DNA from: Candidatus Methanosuratincola sp.
GTDB taxonomy: Archaea > Thermoproteota > Methanomethylicia > Methanomethylicales > Methanomethylicaceae
Reading direction: 5' to 3'
Assembly (NCBI GenBank): GCA_029907755.1
Contig: JARYLH010000010.1
Coordinates: 1 to 22,354 of the forward strand
DNA: 22,354 nt
Both the position numbers and the translations under genes were made by a program. Shown here one piece after another: positions 1 to 5,754 of this stretch; positions within the stretch are counted from its first letter, which is position 1; each line of letters opens with the position of its first letter. A model generated the notes under the pieces. It ran no database searches. It was not told the origin of the DNA and saw only the letters and a list, made by a program, of their open reading frames with translations.

Positions 1-200
1 GCCTCCTTCAATGCGCCCGAGATCGTAGCGGCCGCTTTCGAGGCGTGGTGCTGGCTTGCCTCCCTCGGGTGAATCCCCCCCGAGGCTGGGACGTACTCGC
101 TCTTGACATTTGACAATATTCGCCCTTCCGAGGAGGCGATGCCGCAGCCAAAAGTGTGTGCGGTGGACTCGATGCCCAGTATGTGCTGCACCGAGTTCAT
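1..200 (-). CDS. kae1: Kae1/TsaD-family tRNA t6A synthesis protein, N-terminal part (runs off the left edge)
   Basis: About 66 N-terminal residues are visible from an ATG at 200; the rest lies outside the window. The start reads MNSVQHILGIESTAHTFGCG, and further on PASGGIHPREASQHHA matches the ASKHA-fold N-terminus of archaeal Kae1 (usual LGIEGTAHT and GGIHPREA blocks). Kae1 is the catalytic subunit of KEOPS, which adds threonylcarbamoyl to A37 of ANN-decoding tRNAs in the cytoplasm. The metal-binding histidines and any C-terminal Bud32 kinase fusion are beyond the edge, so a fusion cannot be judged. The gene follows rps27ae by 14 nt in the same transcription unit, its usual archaeal place. 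Identification is firm from conserved blocks and synteny. Confidence 0.93.
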   Translation of the reverse strand, partial: MNSVQHILGIESTAHTFGCGIASSEGRILSNVKSEYVPASGGIHPREASQHHASKAAATISGALKE

Positions 201-214
201 AATGCCAGCTGCCT

Positions 215-379
215 TTAGGATCTGATGAATTCAGTGAAGCCGCAGAAGCCGCATGCCCACCGCTGGGATGGCTTCATGTGCTTCGCCATCATCCTTCCGC
301 ATCTGGAGCATCTCTTGTTCTTGGGCTTAACAGTACCAGCAGCGTAATCGACTTCATAGAGCTCGTGAGCTTTTACCAT
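215..379 (-). CDS. rps27ae: Ribosomal protein S27ae (zinc-finger, small subunit)
   Basis: A 54-residue protein starting MVKAHELYEVD, with a four-cysteine zinc ribbon (CSRCG, then CGFCG). This is the eS31-type S27ae that follows S24e in many archaea; archaeal copies lack the ubiquitin fusion of eukaryotes. It is a structural protein of the 30S subunit. I chose the ATG at 379 rather than the longer frame from 406. A GGGGTGA ribosome binding site sits about 5 nt upstream of 379, and the 406 start would overlap the end of rps24e. Spacing to rps24e is 13 nt and to kae1 14 nt, indicating co-transcription. Confidence 0.93.
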   Translation of the reverse strand: MVKAHELYEVDYAAGTVKPKNKRCSRCGRMMAKHMKPSQRWACGFCGFTEFIRS

Positions 380-392
380 ATCAGTCACCCCT

Positions 393-731
393 TTATGATG
401 AAGCACTCGCGGGAGCCGAGGCCTGTTTCCTCTCCTCTCTGGACAGGTTCCTCATCTGAATATGCTTCGGCTCGATGGCTTTACCTCGGGCAGGATCGTC
501 ATAGACATGTGCAGTGCAAGTGCAGACCTGTGATCCATACGAGGAAAGCACATTCCTTATGTACACATTCTCGACTGGCACCTTGAGCGCCGAAGCCAGT
601 GCCTTCCTGAGCAGATCCCTCCTCGGTGAGGCCTGCGAGGCTACCTCGAGCTTGAGTTCGCGTCGTTCCATGAGCCTGTTGACCCGCTCTTCAACGATCG
701 ATATTTGGTATGCAGCATCCTGAGAGGACAT
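393..731 (-). CDS. rps24e: Ribosomal protein S24e
   Basis: A 112-residue basic protein, near the usual archaeal S24e length of about 100 with a short Ala/Ser-rich end. The core ISIVEERVNRLMERRELKLEV, followed by SPRRDLLRKALASAL, corresponds to the S24e pattern (strand, 'NpLl.RrE', then helix). It belongs to the 30S subunit. It is first in the leftward unit rps24e-rps27ae-kae1. A strong BRE/TATA pair stands about 85 nt upstream on the same strand. In many archaea this gene directly follows spt4 and the dephospho-CoA kinase gene; here the oppositely oriented gdhA separates them. The final TSREERK-like stretch and tail are unremarkable. Confidence 0.9.
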   Translation of the reverse strand: MSSQDAAYQISIVEERVNRLMERRELKLEVASQASPRRDLLRKALASALKVPVENVYIRNVLSSYGSQVCTCTAHVYDDPARGKAIEPKHIQMRNLSREERKQASAPASASS

Positions 732-813
732 CTTACCACAACCATTTCGAATTAAAAAAACAGAGCTCCTTTTTTAGCTTTCCTGTTTTTCTGGTCGAAA
801 AAGGGAAACGCGG

Positions 814-827
814 TTTTATAAATTTCG
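814..827 (-). promoter_or_regulatory. BRE/TATA promoter for rps24e-rps27ae-kae1
   Basis: Read on the minus strand, CGAAA (827..823) is followed at once by TTTATAAAA (822..814), a near-ideal archaeal BRE plus TATA box. A start about 25 nt downstream (near 792) would give a leader of roughly 60 nt before rps24e. The TATA core is nearly symmetrical, so some rightward initiation is possible, but the plus-strand side lacks a BRE-like purine block. Confidence 0.7.
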
Positions 828-846
828 TCCCTCGATAGCCCTCACA

Positions 847-854
847 TTAAATAA
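847..854 (+). promoter_or_regulatory. Probable TATA box of gdhA
   Basis: TTAAATAA on the plus strand lies about 105 nt upstream of the gdhA ATG. It would place initiation near 875, at the inverted repeat 874..887, with an A-rich leader of about 80 nt. The BRE side is weak, so the call is tentative. Confidence 0.4.
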
Positions 855-873
855 ACTGACAAAAACATCTTGC

Positions 874-887
874 TTTCCTAAAGGAAA
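874..887. promoter_or_regulatory. Short dyad at the presumed gdhA transcription start
   Basis: TTTCCT and AGGAAA form a perfect 6-bp inverted repeat with a 2-nt spacer. It sits about 25 nt downstream of the proposed gdhA TATA box, where an archaeal repressor operator would be expected. In an A/T-rich region such a dyad can arise by chance. Confidence 0.3.
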
Positions 888-941
888 ATTAAACAAAAGA
901 AGAATTAATAGGGAAGCTCTATCACGCATAATAGAAAAATC

Positions 942-947
942 AGGAGG
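942..947 (+). promoter_or_regulatory. Strong ribosome binding site of gdhA
   Basis: AGGAGG, 8 nt before the ATG at 956. It is the best Shine-Dalgarno match in the window and fixes the start. Confidence 0.85.
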
Positions 948-955
948 CTTTAAGG

Positions 956-2200
956 ATGGCAAAGACAATACCATACGACATGGCAGTCGAACAGTTGGAA
1001 AAGTGCGCCAAGATAATGGACCTAGATCCCAATGCATTGGAGATCCTGAGGCATCCCAATAGAGTCCTATCGGTTTACATACCTGTGAGGATGGACAATG
1101 GCAAGATCAAGGTCTTCAGGGGATACAGGTCCCAGCACAACAATGCACTCGGCCCCTATAAGGGAGGCATCAGGTACCACCCGGACGTGACCATCGAGGA
1201 GGTGATGGCGCTCTCGATGTGGATGACCTGGAAGTGCAGCGTTGCGGGAATACCTCTGGGGGGCGGTAAGGGAGGAATAGTCTGCAACCCCAAGGAGATG
1301 AGCGTAGGCGAGATCGAGAGGCTTTCGCGGGGATACTTCGCCGCCATCAGCAGAATTGTGGGGGACAAGGAAGACATACCTGCGCCTGACGTCAACACCT
1401 CAGGCAGGGAGATGGCATGGTTCATGGACGAGTACAGCAAGTACAGCGGACACAATGTCCCTGGGGTCGTCACTGGCAAACCACTTGACATAGGGGGTTC
1501 CGAAGGGAGGACGGAGGCGACTGGAAGGGGCCTTTGGGTCACGGTTTGCGAGGCGGCCAAGAAAAGGGGCATAAACCTGAAGAATGCGACGGCAGCGGTT
1601 CAGGGATTCGGCAACGTTGGGCTGTACTCCGCACTATTCCTGAGCTCGAGCGGCACCAAGATCGTCGCGGTCAGCGACTCGAAGGGGGGAATATACAACA
1701 AGGACGGCCTGAACGTCAAGGCTGTTGCCGACTTCAAGGCTAAGACAGGCAGCGTAGTGAACTTCCCGGGTGCAGAGAGCATCACCAACGAGGAGCTGCT
1801 CGAGACCGCGTGCGACATACTCATCCCGGCTGCGCTGGAGAACCAGATCAATGCCTCGAACGCGGACAAGATAAACGCAAAGCTGGTCGCAGAGGGCGCC
1901 AATGGTCCGATCGCACCCGATGCGGACGAGATCCTGTTCCAGAAGGGGATAATGGTGATCCCTGACATCCTGGCCAATGCAGGAGGGGTCAGCACGTCCT
2001 ACTTCGAATGGGTGCAGAACCTCCAGAACTACTACTGGACGCTGGATGAGGTCAGGACAAAGCTGGACTCCCTCATGGTGAAGGCATTCAACAACGTCTA
2101 CGAAAAAGCCAGCAAGCACAAGATAGACATGAGGATGGGCGCCTATGTCTGCGCGGTCGACAGAGTAGTGAAAGCGATGAAGCTGAGGGGATGGGTTTAG
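956..2200 (+). CDS. gdhA: Glutamate dehydrogenase (hexameric, archaeal type)
   Basis: A 414-residue protein, the standard length for archaeal hexameric GDH. It interconverts glutamate with 2-oxoglutarate and ammonia in the cytoplasm. Visible motifs are GPYKGGIRYHP (67-76, substrate Lys69), GGGKGGI (102-108, catalytic Lys105), PAPDVNT (142-148, Asp145), the TGKP/GGSEGRTEATGRG segment (173-192), the Rossmann loop GFGNVG (217-222) and VSDSKGG (239-245). The C-terminus ends DRVVKAMKLRGWV, as in complete family members. NAD versus NADP preference cannot be decided by eye. AGGAGG at 942..947 lies 8 nt before the ATG. It is the only plus-strand gene here, lying between genes that are usually adjacent; a hairpin at its end separates it from the convergent neighbour. 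Confidence 0.97.
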   Translation: MAKTIPYDMAVEQLEKCAKIMDLDPNALEILRHPNRVLSVYIPVRMDNGKIKVFRGYRSQHNNALGPYKGGIRYHPDVTIEEVMALSMWMTWKCSVAGIPLGGGKGGIVCNPKEMSVGEIERLSRGYFAAISRIVGDKEDIPAPDVNTSGREMAWFMDEYSKYSGHNVPGVVTGKPLDIGGSEGRTEATGRGLWVTVCEAAKKRGINLKNATAAVQGFGNVGLYSALFLSSSGTKIVAVSDSKGGIYNKDGLNVKAVADFKAKTGSVVNFPGAESITNEELLETACDILIPAALENQINASNADKINAKLVAEGANGPIAPDADEILFQKGIMVIPDILANAGGVSTSYFEWVQNLQNYYWTLDEVRTKLDSLMVKAFNNVYEKASKHKIDMRMGAYVCAVDRVVKAMKLRGWV

Positions 2201-2217
2201 GATCGGTCAGCCCGATC
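2201..2217. terminator. Hairpin between convergent gdhA and the dephospho-CoA kinase gene
   Basis: GATCGG (2201..2206), loop TCAGC, CCGATC (2212..2217): a perfect 6-bp stem starting at the base after the gdhA stop and reaching into the last codon of the leftward gene. A U-tract is absent, so a protective or separating hairpin is as likely as a true terminator. Confidence 0.4.
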
Positions 2218-2731
2218 ACTCAACCCTCTCAAAGCGGTCGAGTATAGACCTTACCCTATTTTTTGTCTCTTCGTCCGCCTCTACAAGCACCATCCCCCGG
2301 TCAGGCATCCCATAAACCACGATCGAGCCGATCGGGGAGAGTAGAATCGCAGGGATGGAAAGGAGGTCCTCCTCGCCCTCTACGTATATCGCAGTTATCC
2401 CCTTGGACCCCAAGGCAACCTTGATTGCAGAAAATGCCTCGTCGGTTATTGTCCCTGGAGGGTTATTCACCTTGCAGGAAGGGGGCAGATTGAGCTTCTG
2501 GAAGCCAGATCGCCTGGTCCTCTTATCGTAGATCGCGAGGTCGGGGACGAACCCGTTGTCGATCAGGGACTTCAGGGTGAAGTCGCCGACGACAATCACT
2601 TTGGGGGGGCGCTTGAGCTCGAAGAGCTCGATGGCCCTTGCCGCATTCTCTTCTGGCGAGCCGGCAAGCAGAATGCCATATTCCTTAGTGAGCTCTTGTC
2701 TGAGGCTTTCCGGGAGCTTCAGATACCCCAA
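2216..2731 (-). CDS. GTP-dependent dephospho-CoA kinase (DUF359 family)
   Basis: A 171-residue protein with all blocks of the archaeal DUF359 family: VVGD (47-50), PDLAIYDKRTRR (63-74), NPPGTIT (90-96), GEEDLLSIP (119-127) and YGMPDRGMV (140-148). Members shown in Thermococcus catalyse the last step of CoA synthesis, phosphorylating dephospho-CoA with GTP, and replace bacterial CoaE. Role here is by family. The gene follows spt4 by 3 nt, its common archaeal position. The start appears to be TTG (2731..2729). The GGTGA over the spt4 stop codon is only 3 nt away, a short spacing, so the exact start is less certain than the identity. Confidence 0.88.
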   Translation of the reverse strand: MGYLKLPESLRQELTKEYGILLAGSPEENAARAIELFELKRPPKVIVVGDFTLKSLIDNGFVPDLAIYDKRTRRSGFQKLNLPPSCKVNNPPGTITDEAFSAIKVALGSKGITAIYVEGEEDLLSIPAILLSPIGSIVVYGMPDRGMVLVEADEETKNRVRSILDRFERVE

Positions 2732-2734
2732 AGC

Positions 2735-2950
2735 TCACCGCACCCTTATCGCATATCTCCCTTCCCTTTTTGCCCCGATGACCTCGGCCAGCCTTGATGC
2801 CGGGTCCATTATTATCACAAGACCGCTCCACTCATCAGAGAGATCTGTGCTGCCGCACACCGGGCACTTCTTCTCGTCCCCGGAGAAGACGAACTTGCAC
2901 TTCCTGCAAGCGAGCTGCTTTGATGAAGGGTTCGCTTTGCTCATTGCCAT
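2735..2950 (-). CDS. spt4: Transcription elongation factor Spt4 (RpoE'')
   Basis: A protein of about 71 residues with the four-cysteine zinc knuckle CRKC and CPVC, followed by the Spt4 signature LSDEWSGLVIIMDP and the end ASRLAEVIGAKREGRYAIRVR-like tail. Spt4 pairs with Spt5 on RNA polymerase to promote processive elongation. The ATG at 2950 overlaps the RpoE' stop by one base (TGATG), typical of coupled translation; an ATG at 2944 (MSKAN) is a possible alternative. The adjacency rpoE'-spt4 is conserved throughout the archaea. Confidence 0.93.
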   Translation of the reverse strand: MAMSKANPSSKQLACRKCKFVFSGDEKKCPVCGSTDLSDEWSGLVIIMDPASRLAEVIGAKREGRYAIRVR

Positions 2951-3540
2951 CACTTCTTTTGATCTTCAGCCGGCTTGGGCTGCTCTCCTCTCGCCTTCCT
3001 GAGGTCTTCCTCGATCCATCCCAACGCCCCCAAGTAGGGCTGCCGCATAGTCATCCCGATCTTGCTGCTCCGCGAGGCTCCGCTACCAAGGCTGACGGTG
3101 ATGATCCTGCACCTCACTCCCATCCCCTTCTCAATCACGCGGTGGGTCTCCTTGCCAATGAGGGCACCCCTCTTCTCGTCGTATGTTATGAAGTCGTCCA
3201 TCAGCTGGGAGACATGGACAAGGCCGTCCATTGGTCCCATCCTCACGAACACGCCAAAGTCGGTGACCTCGACGACCTCGCCCTCTACCACCTCTTGAAT
3301 CATGGGCGAGTAGACCAGGAGGTCGAACGAGGCGCGGTGGAATATTGCTCCGTCACCGGGGAGTATCTTGCCCACATTCGAGACGCTGACGTTGAGTACA
3401 GCAAGGACTGCGCCGAACTCCCGCATGACCACCCCTTCATATGTAGAGCGCAGGACCTCGGAAGCGACCTGCTCGAGCGGCTGCCCAAATTTATCGGGCG
3501 GGATCCGGACGACGTCGTTGATGTGAAGAAGCTTGTACAC
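2950..3540 (-). CDS. rpoE1: DNA-directed RNA polymerase subunit E' (Rpo7)
   Basis: A 196-residue protein starting YKLLHINDVVRIPPDKFG after the initiator. It has an N-terminal tip domain and an S1 RNA-binding domain (EGEVVEVTDFGVFVRMGPMD, then LVHVSQL). Rpo7 forms the polymerase stalk with RpoF and contacts nascent RNA. The open frame could extend to an ATG at 3588, but that codon lies inside the TATA box. I chose GTG at 3540, which has AAGGTGAT 6-7 nt upstream and begins where the family normally begins. The gene leads the unit rpoE'-spt4-dephospho-CoA kinase. A lysine/glutamate-rich end (ARGEQPKPAEDQKK) is disordered. Confidence 0.94.
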   Translation of the reverse strand: MYKLLHINDVVRIPPDKFGQPLEQVASEVLRSTYEGVVMREFGAVLAVLNVSVSNVGKILPGDGAIFHRASFDLLVYSPMIQEVVEGEVVEVTDFGVFVRMGPMDGLVHVSQLMDDFITYDEKRGALIGKETHRVIEKGMGVRCRIITVSLGSGASRSSKIGMTMRQPYLGALGWIEEDLRKARGEQPKPAEDQKK

Positions 3541-3586
3541 TGCAATCACCTTAAAACCATGATTATGGTAAAGGCTATTCGAAGAC

Positions 3587-3596
3587 ATATAAAAAC
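3587..3596 (-). promoter_or_regulatory. TATA box of the rpoE'-spt4 unit
   Basis: Minus-strand GTTTTTATATG region about 50 nt upstream of the GTG at 3540. Initiation about 25 nt downstream would give a short leader of about 23 nt, which supports the shorter RpoE' start. Confidence 0.6.
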
Positions 3597-3661
3597 TTGC
3601 TGTAAAGTGGAAACAGCTTTTCGGAACGATCTATTTTCTGAGCGCTTAGGCAGCCTGCAAA

Positions 3662-4060
3662 TCATCCATCTGGATCGATGATCATCCGACCCTTGAGGAG
3701 GAGGACGCGTATCCCCTCTGACGACAAGCGCCTCCGAAGCGCTGCATCTGCAGTAGCCACCGCGCATCCCATCTCCTTTGCCAGCCGCAGGATCTTCTCG
3801 TCGACATCGGCCCCTGCCACTTCGGATTCCACCCTCTCGAAATGCCGGGCGATTTGGAGGGCAAGCCTTGCGAACTTCCCCCGCTTGTCAAAGCTCCTCC
3901 CGATCGAGCTTAGCTCATCTAGCACGAACGATGGGACGGTAATCCTGGAAAATCCCATCCGCCTCATCTCGGATTCCAGATTGAAGGGCTTTGAGGCGGA
4001 ATAGATGAGTATGTTTGTGTCCAAGATCACTAAGCCCTTGTTATCACTGGACAAAACCAT
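3662..4060 (-). CDS. PIN-domain ribonuclease, FCF1/UTP24-like (COG1412 type)
   Basis: A 132-residue single-domain protein with the acidic PIN residues in order: LDTN (Asp14), DEL (Glu49), Asp87 or nearby, and ATADAALRR (Asp105). In archaea the gene between aIF2 gamma and rpoE' usually encodes the COG1412 PIN protein related to eukaryotic Fcf1/Utp24, an endonuclease of rRNA maturation. The rRNA role is inference from family and context. It overlaps the end of aIF2 gamma by 17 nt from the ATG at 4060, so translation is probably coupled. A GTG twelve codons in would remove the overlap but cut close to the first catalytic Asp. No antitoxin gene is adjacent, which argues against a VapC toxin. Confidence 0.82.
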   Translation of the reverse strand: MVLSSDNKGLVILDTNILIYSASKPFNLESEMRRMGFSRITVPSFVLDELSSIGRSFDKRGKFARLALQIARHFERVESEVAGADVDEKILRLAKEMGCAVATADAALRRRLSSEGIRVLLLKGRMIIDPDG

Positions 4061-5279
4061 ATCCTATCAGCCGCCAACGGTTGGCCAGCATCCGGCTGAT
4101 CGCAACCCGCGCACCTTCCTCTACGCAGACCGGGCGCTTGAGGACAAGCTGCGCATCGTCCTTGTAGGCTGCGCTGACGAGACCAACAGTGACTGAAGAA
4201 CCGACGACCAGCATCAGGTTCTCCCTGGCCTTCAGGTGCTCCACCTTCTGCATCTCCTTTGTGCCCACAACCCGGTCTAGTAGATTGACCTTGAGCTTGA
4301 GCTCGGTCCTGGTGGGCGGAAGGGTTCCCGGTTTGCCGACTACGCTCCCCACCAAGTTGTCAGCCTTGGTGAGTGCGGGATCTAGGTACGTCCCCAGACC
4401 GACAAGCCCCCCTGGACCTACCTCCTCGACTGCCGAGCTCCCAGACATGAGGCTGGAGATCCTCGTGAATAGCGGCTCATAGGTGACCTTGCCGCTCTGC
4501 TCGACCTTTATCCCGGGCCTTATCTCGATCTCGTCCCCCACCCTGAACTTGCCCTGGATCAGGGATCCCCCGAGCACTCCGCCGTGTAGAGAACCTGGCG
4601 GGGTCCCGGGCTTGTTTATGTCGAAAGAGCGCGCCACATACATCCTGGCGGGCTTAGACGGGTCCCGCTTTGGCGTTGGGATCGCCTCTTCGAGAACCTT
4701 TATCAGGTAGTCGATGTTTGCCCCGTGGAGGGCAGATATCGGGACTATTGGCGCCCCTTCTGCAATCGTTCCCTTCACGAAGTTCAGGATCTGGTTATAG
4801 TTTTCCAGAACCTTCTGGCGATCGACTGCGTCAATCTTATTTTGGACGATGACTATGTTCTTAACGCCTATGATCTCGAGCGCCACGAGGTGCTCCCTCG
4901 TCTGGGGCTGCGGGCAATCCTCGGCGGCAGATATTATCAGCATAGCGCCATCCATCAGCGCCGATCCGGATAGCATCGTAGCCATGAGGCTTTCGTGACC
5001 CGGGGCATCAACAAACGAAACCTTCCGGAGCACCTCGGTCTTCACATTATGGACAGGGCAGACCTCTGAAACGGTGTACGCCTCAGGTTCTTGGCACATC
5101 GGGCATTTCCTGAAGACGGTGTCAGCGTAGCCGAGCTTGATAGTTATGCCCCTTTTAAGCTCCTCGCTATGGTGGGCAGCCCAGACCCCGCTGAGCGCAG
5201 AGACCACGGTAGTCTTACCGTGATCGACATGCCCCGTGAGACCAATGTTGCACTCGGGCTGCCTGCTCGCGCTACTCAC
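4044..5279 (-). CDS. eif2g: Translation initiation factor aIF2 subunit gamma
   Basis: A 411-residue GTPase of the usual family length. It carries initiator Met-tRNA to the 30S subunit as the core of the aIF2 trimer. G1 is GHVDHGKT (16-23), switch I contains RGITIKLGY (43-51), G3 is DAPGHE (91-96), and G4 is NKID (147-150), followed by the SALHGANID G5 block. The zinc knuckle reads CPMC then CPVH, so the fourth ligand position (77) is His instead of the common Cys. The start is GTG at 5279, overlapping the rps6e stop by 8 nt, so the pair is translationally coupled. A PIN-domain gene follows with an overlap. The order rps6e-aIF2 gamma is widely conserved. Confidence 0.97.
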   Translation of the reverse strand: MSSASRQPECNIGLTGHVDHGKTTVVSALSGVWAAHHSEELKRGITIKLGYADTVFRKCPMCQEPEAYTVSEVCPVHNVKTEVLRKVSFVDAPGHESLMATMLSGSALMDGAMLIISAAEDCPQPQTREHLVALEIIGVKNIVIVQNKIDAVDRQKVLENYNQILNFVKGTIAEGAPIVPISALHGANIDYLIKVLEEAIPTPKRDPSKPARMYVARSFDINKPGTPPGSLHGGVLGGSLIQGKFRVGDEIEIRPGIKVEQSGKVTYEPLFTRISSLMSGSSAVEEVGPGGLVGLGTYLDPALTKADNLVGSVVGKPGTLPPTRTELKLKVNLLDRVVGTKEMQKVEHLKARENLMLVVGSSVTVGLVSAAYKDDAQLVLKRPVCVEEGARVAISRMLANRWRLIGYGFVQ

Positions 5280-5643
5280 TCTTCTTCCCTGCTTCCTCTT
5301 TCTTCACGACAACTGCATTGATCTGGACAATGTCTTCAGTGATCATATTGCCCCTGACGAGCTTCCTTTTCCTTTCGCCGTCTTCGCGTGACTTGAAGCC
5401 AGGGGGCGAAGAGAGCAGGAGTTTCCGCTTGGAACCGCCCGGGACGTCGTTGCGCATCGGGATCCCGCTCCGGTCCGTCCCCCCGAGTATCTTGAGCTCG
5501 ACGCCTGCCAGACCGAAGGGGTCACCGTTTACGGTGTCTCCGATCTTCAGGCCGATAAGCGCCTGCGAATGGGGATCGGACACTGTAACTGTCTTCGACG
5601 TCCCATCAGACGGGTCTGAGACCACAAGTTTGAACTCTACCAA
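5272..5643 (-). CDS. rps6e: Ribosomal protein S6e
   Basis: A 123-residue protein matching archaeal S6e, with IGLKIGDTVNGDPFGLAG, then ILGGTDRSGIPMRNDVPGG and the basic RKLLLSSPPGFKSREDGERKRKLVRGN-type ending (shown in parts). S6e belongs to the 30S subunit. The start is TTG (5643..5641), supported by GGTGAT 5-6 nt upstream. The nearby ATG at 5649 is in another frame. A strong promoter stands about 55 nt upstream, so rps6e opens the unit rps6e-aIF2 gamma-PIN. It lies downstream of infB in a common archaeal arrangement. Confidence 0.94.
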   Translation of the reverse strand: MVEFKLVVSDPSDGTSKTVTVSDPHSQALIGLKIGDTVNGDPFGLAGVELKILGGTDRSGIPMRNDVPGGSKRKLLLSSPPGFKSREDGERKRKLVRGNMITEDIVQINAVVVKKEEAGKKSE

Positions 5644-5693
5644 TATGCATCACCGAGATAATGACTGTTGATCACAGTTCGAAGTGTAAGATA

Positions 5694-5710
5694 GTTTATA
5701 TCCCTTTCGC
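5694..5710 (-). promoter_or_regulatory. BRE/TATA promoter of rps6e-aIF2 gamma
   Basis: Minus strand GCGAAAGG (5710..5703) followed by GATATAAAC (5702..5694). The purine-rich BRE and TATA match the archaeal consensus well and predict a start near 5670 with a leader of about 27 nt. Confidence 0.65.
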
Positions 5711-5754
5711 AGATCCCTGGGGCTCGGCGTGGCGGGCGCAACTGCCTGGATTAT

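Noticed and set aside
3541..3588. Longer RpoE' start at 3588
   Set aside because: The ATG lies inside the TATA box; the GTG at 3540 has a good ribosome binding site and the usual family N-terminus.
2794..3681. Long plus-strand open frame (295 codons) opposite spt4-rpoE'
   Set aside because: It is antisense to two clear conserved genes and encodes a composition without recognisable domains; a shadow frame in GC-rich DNA.
3662..4060. VapC-type toxin
   Set aside because: The PIN protein has no adjacent antitoxin and sits in the conserved aIF2 gamma-rpoE' slot of the FCF1-like family.
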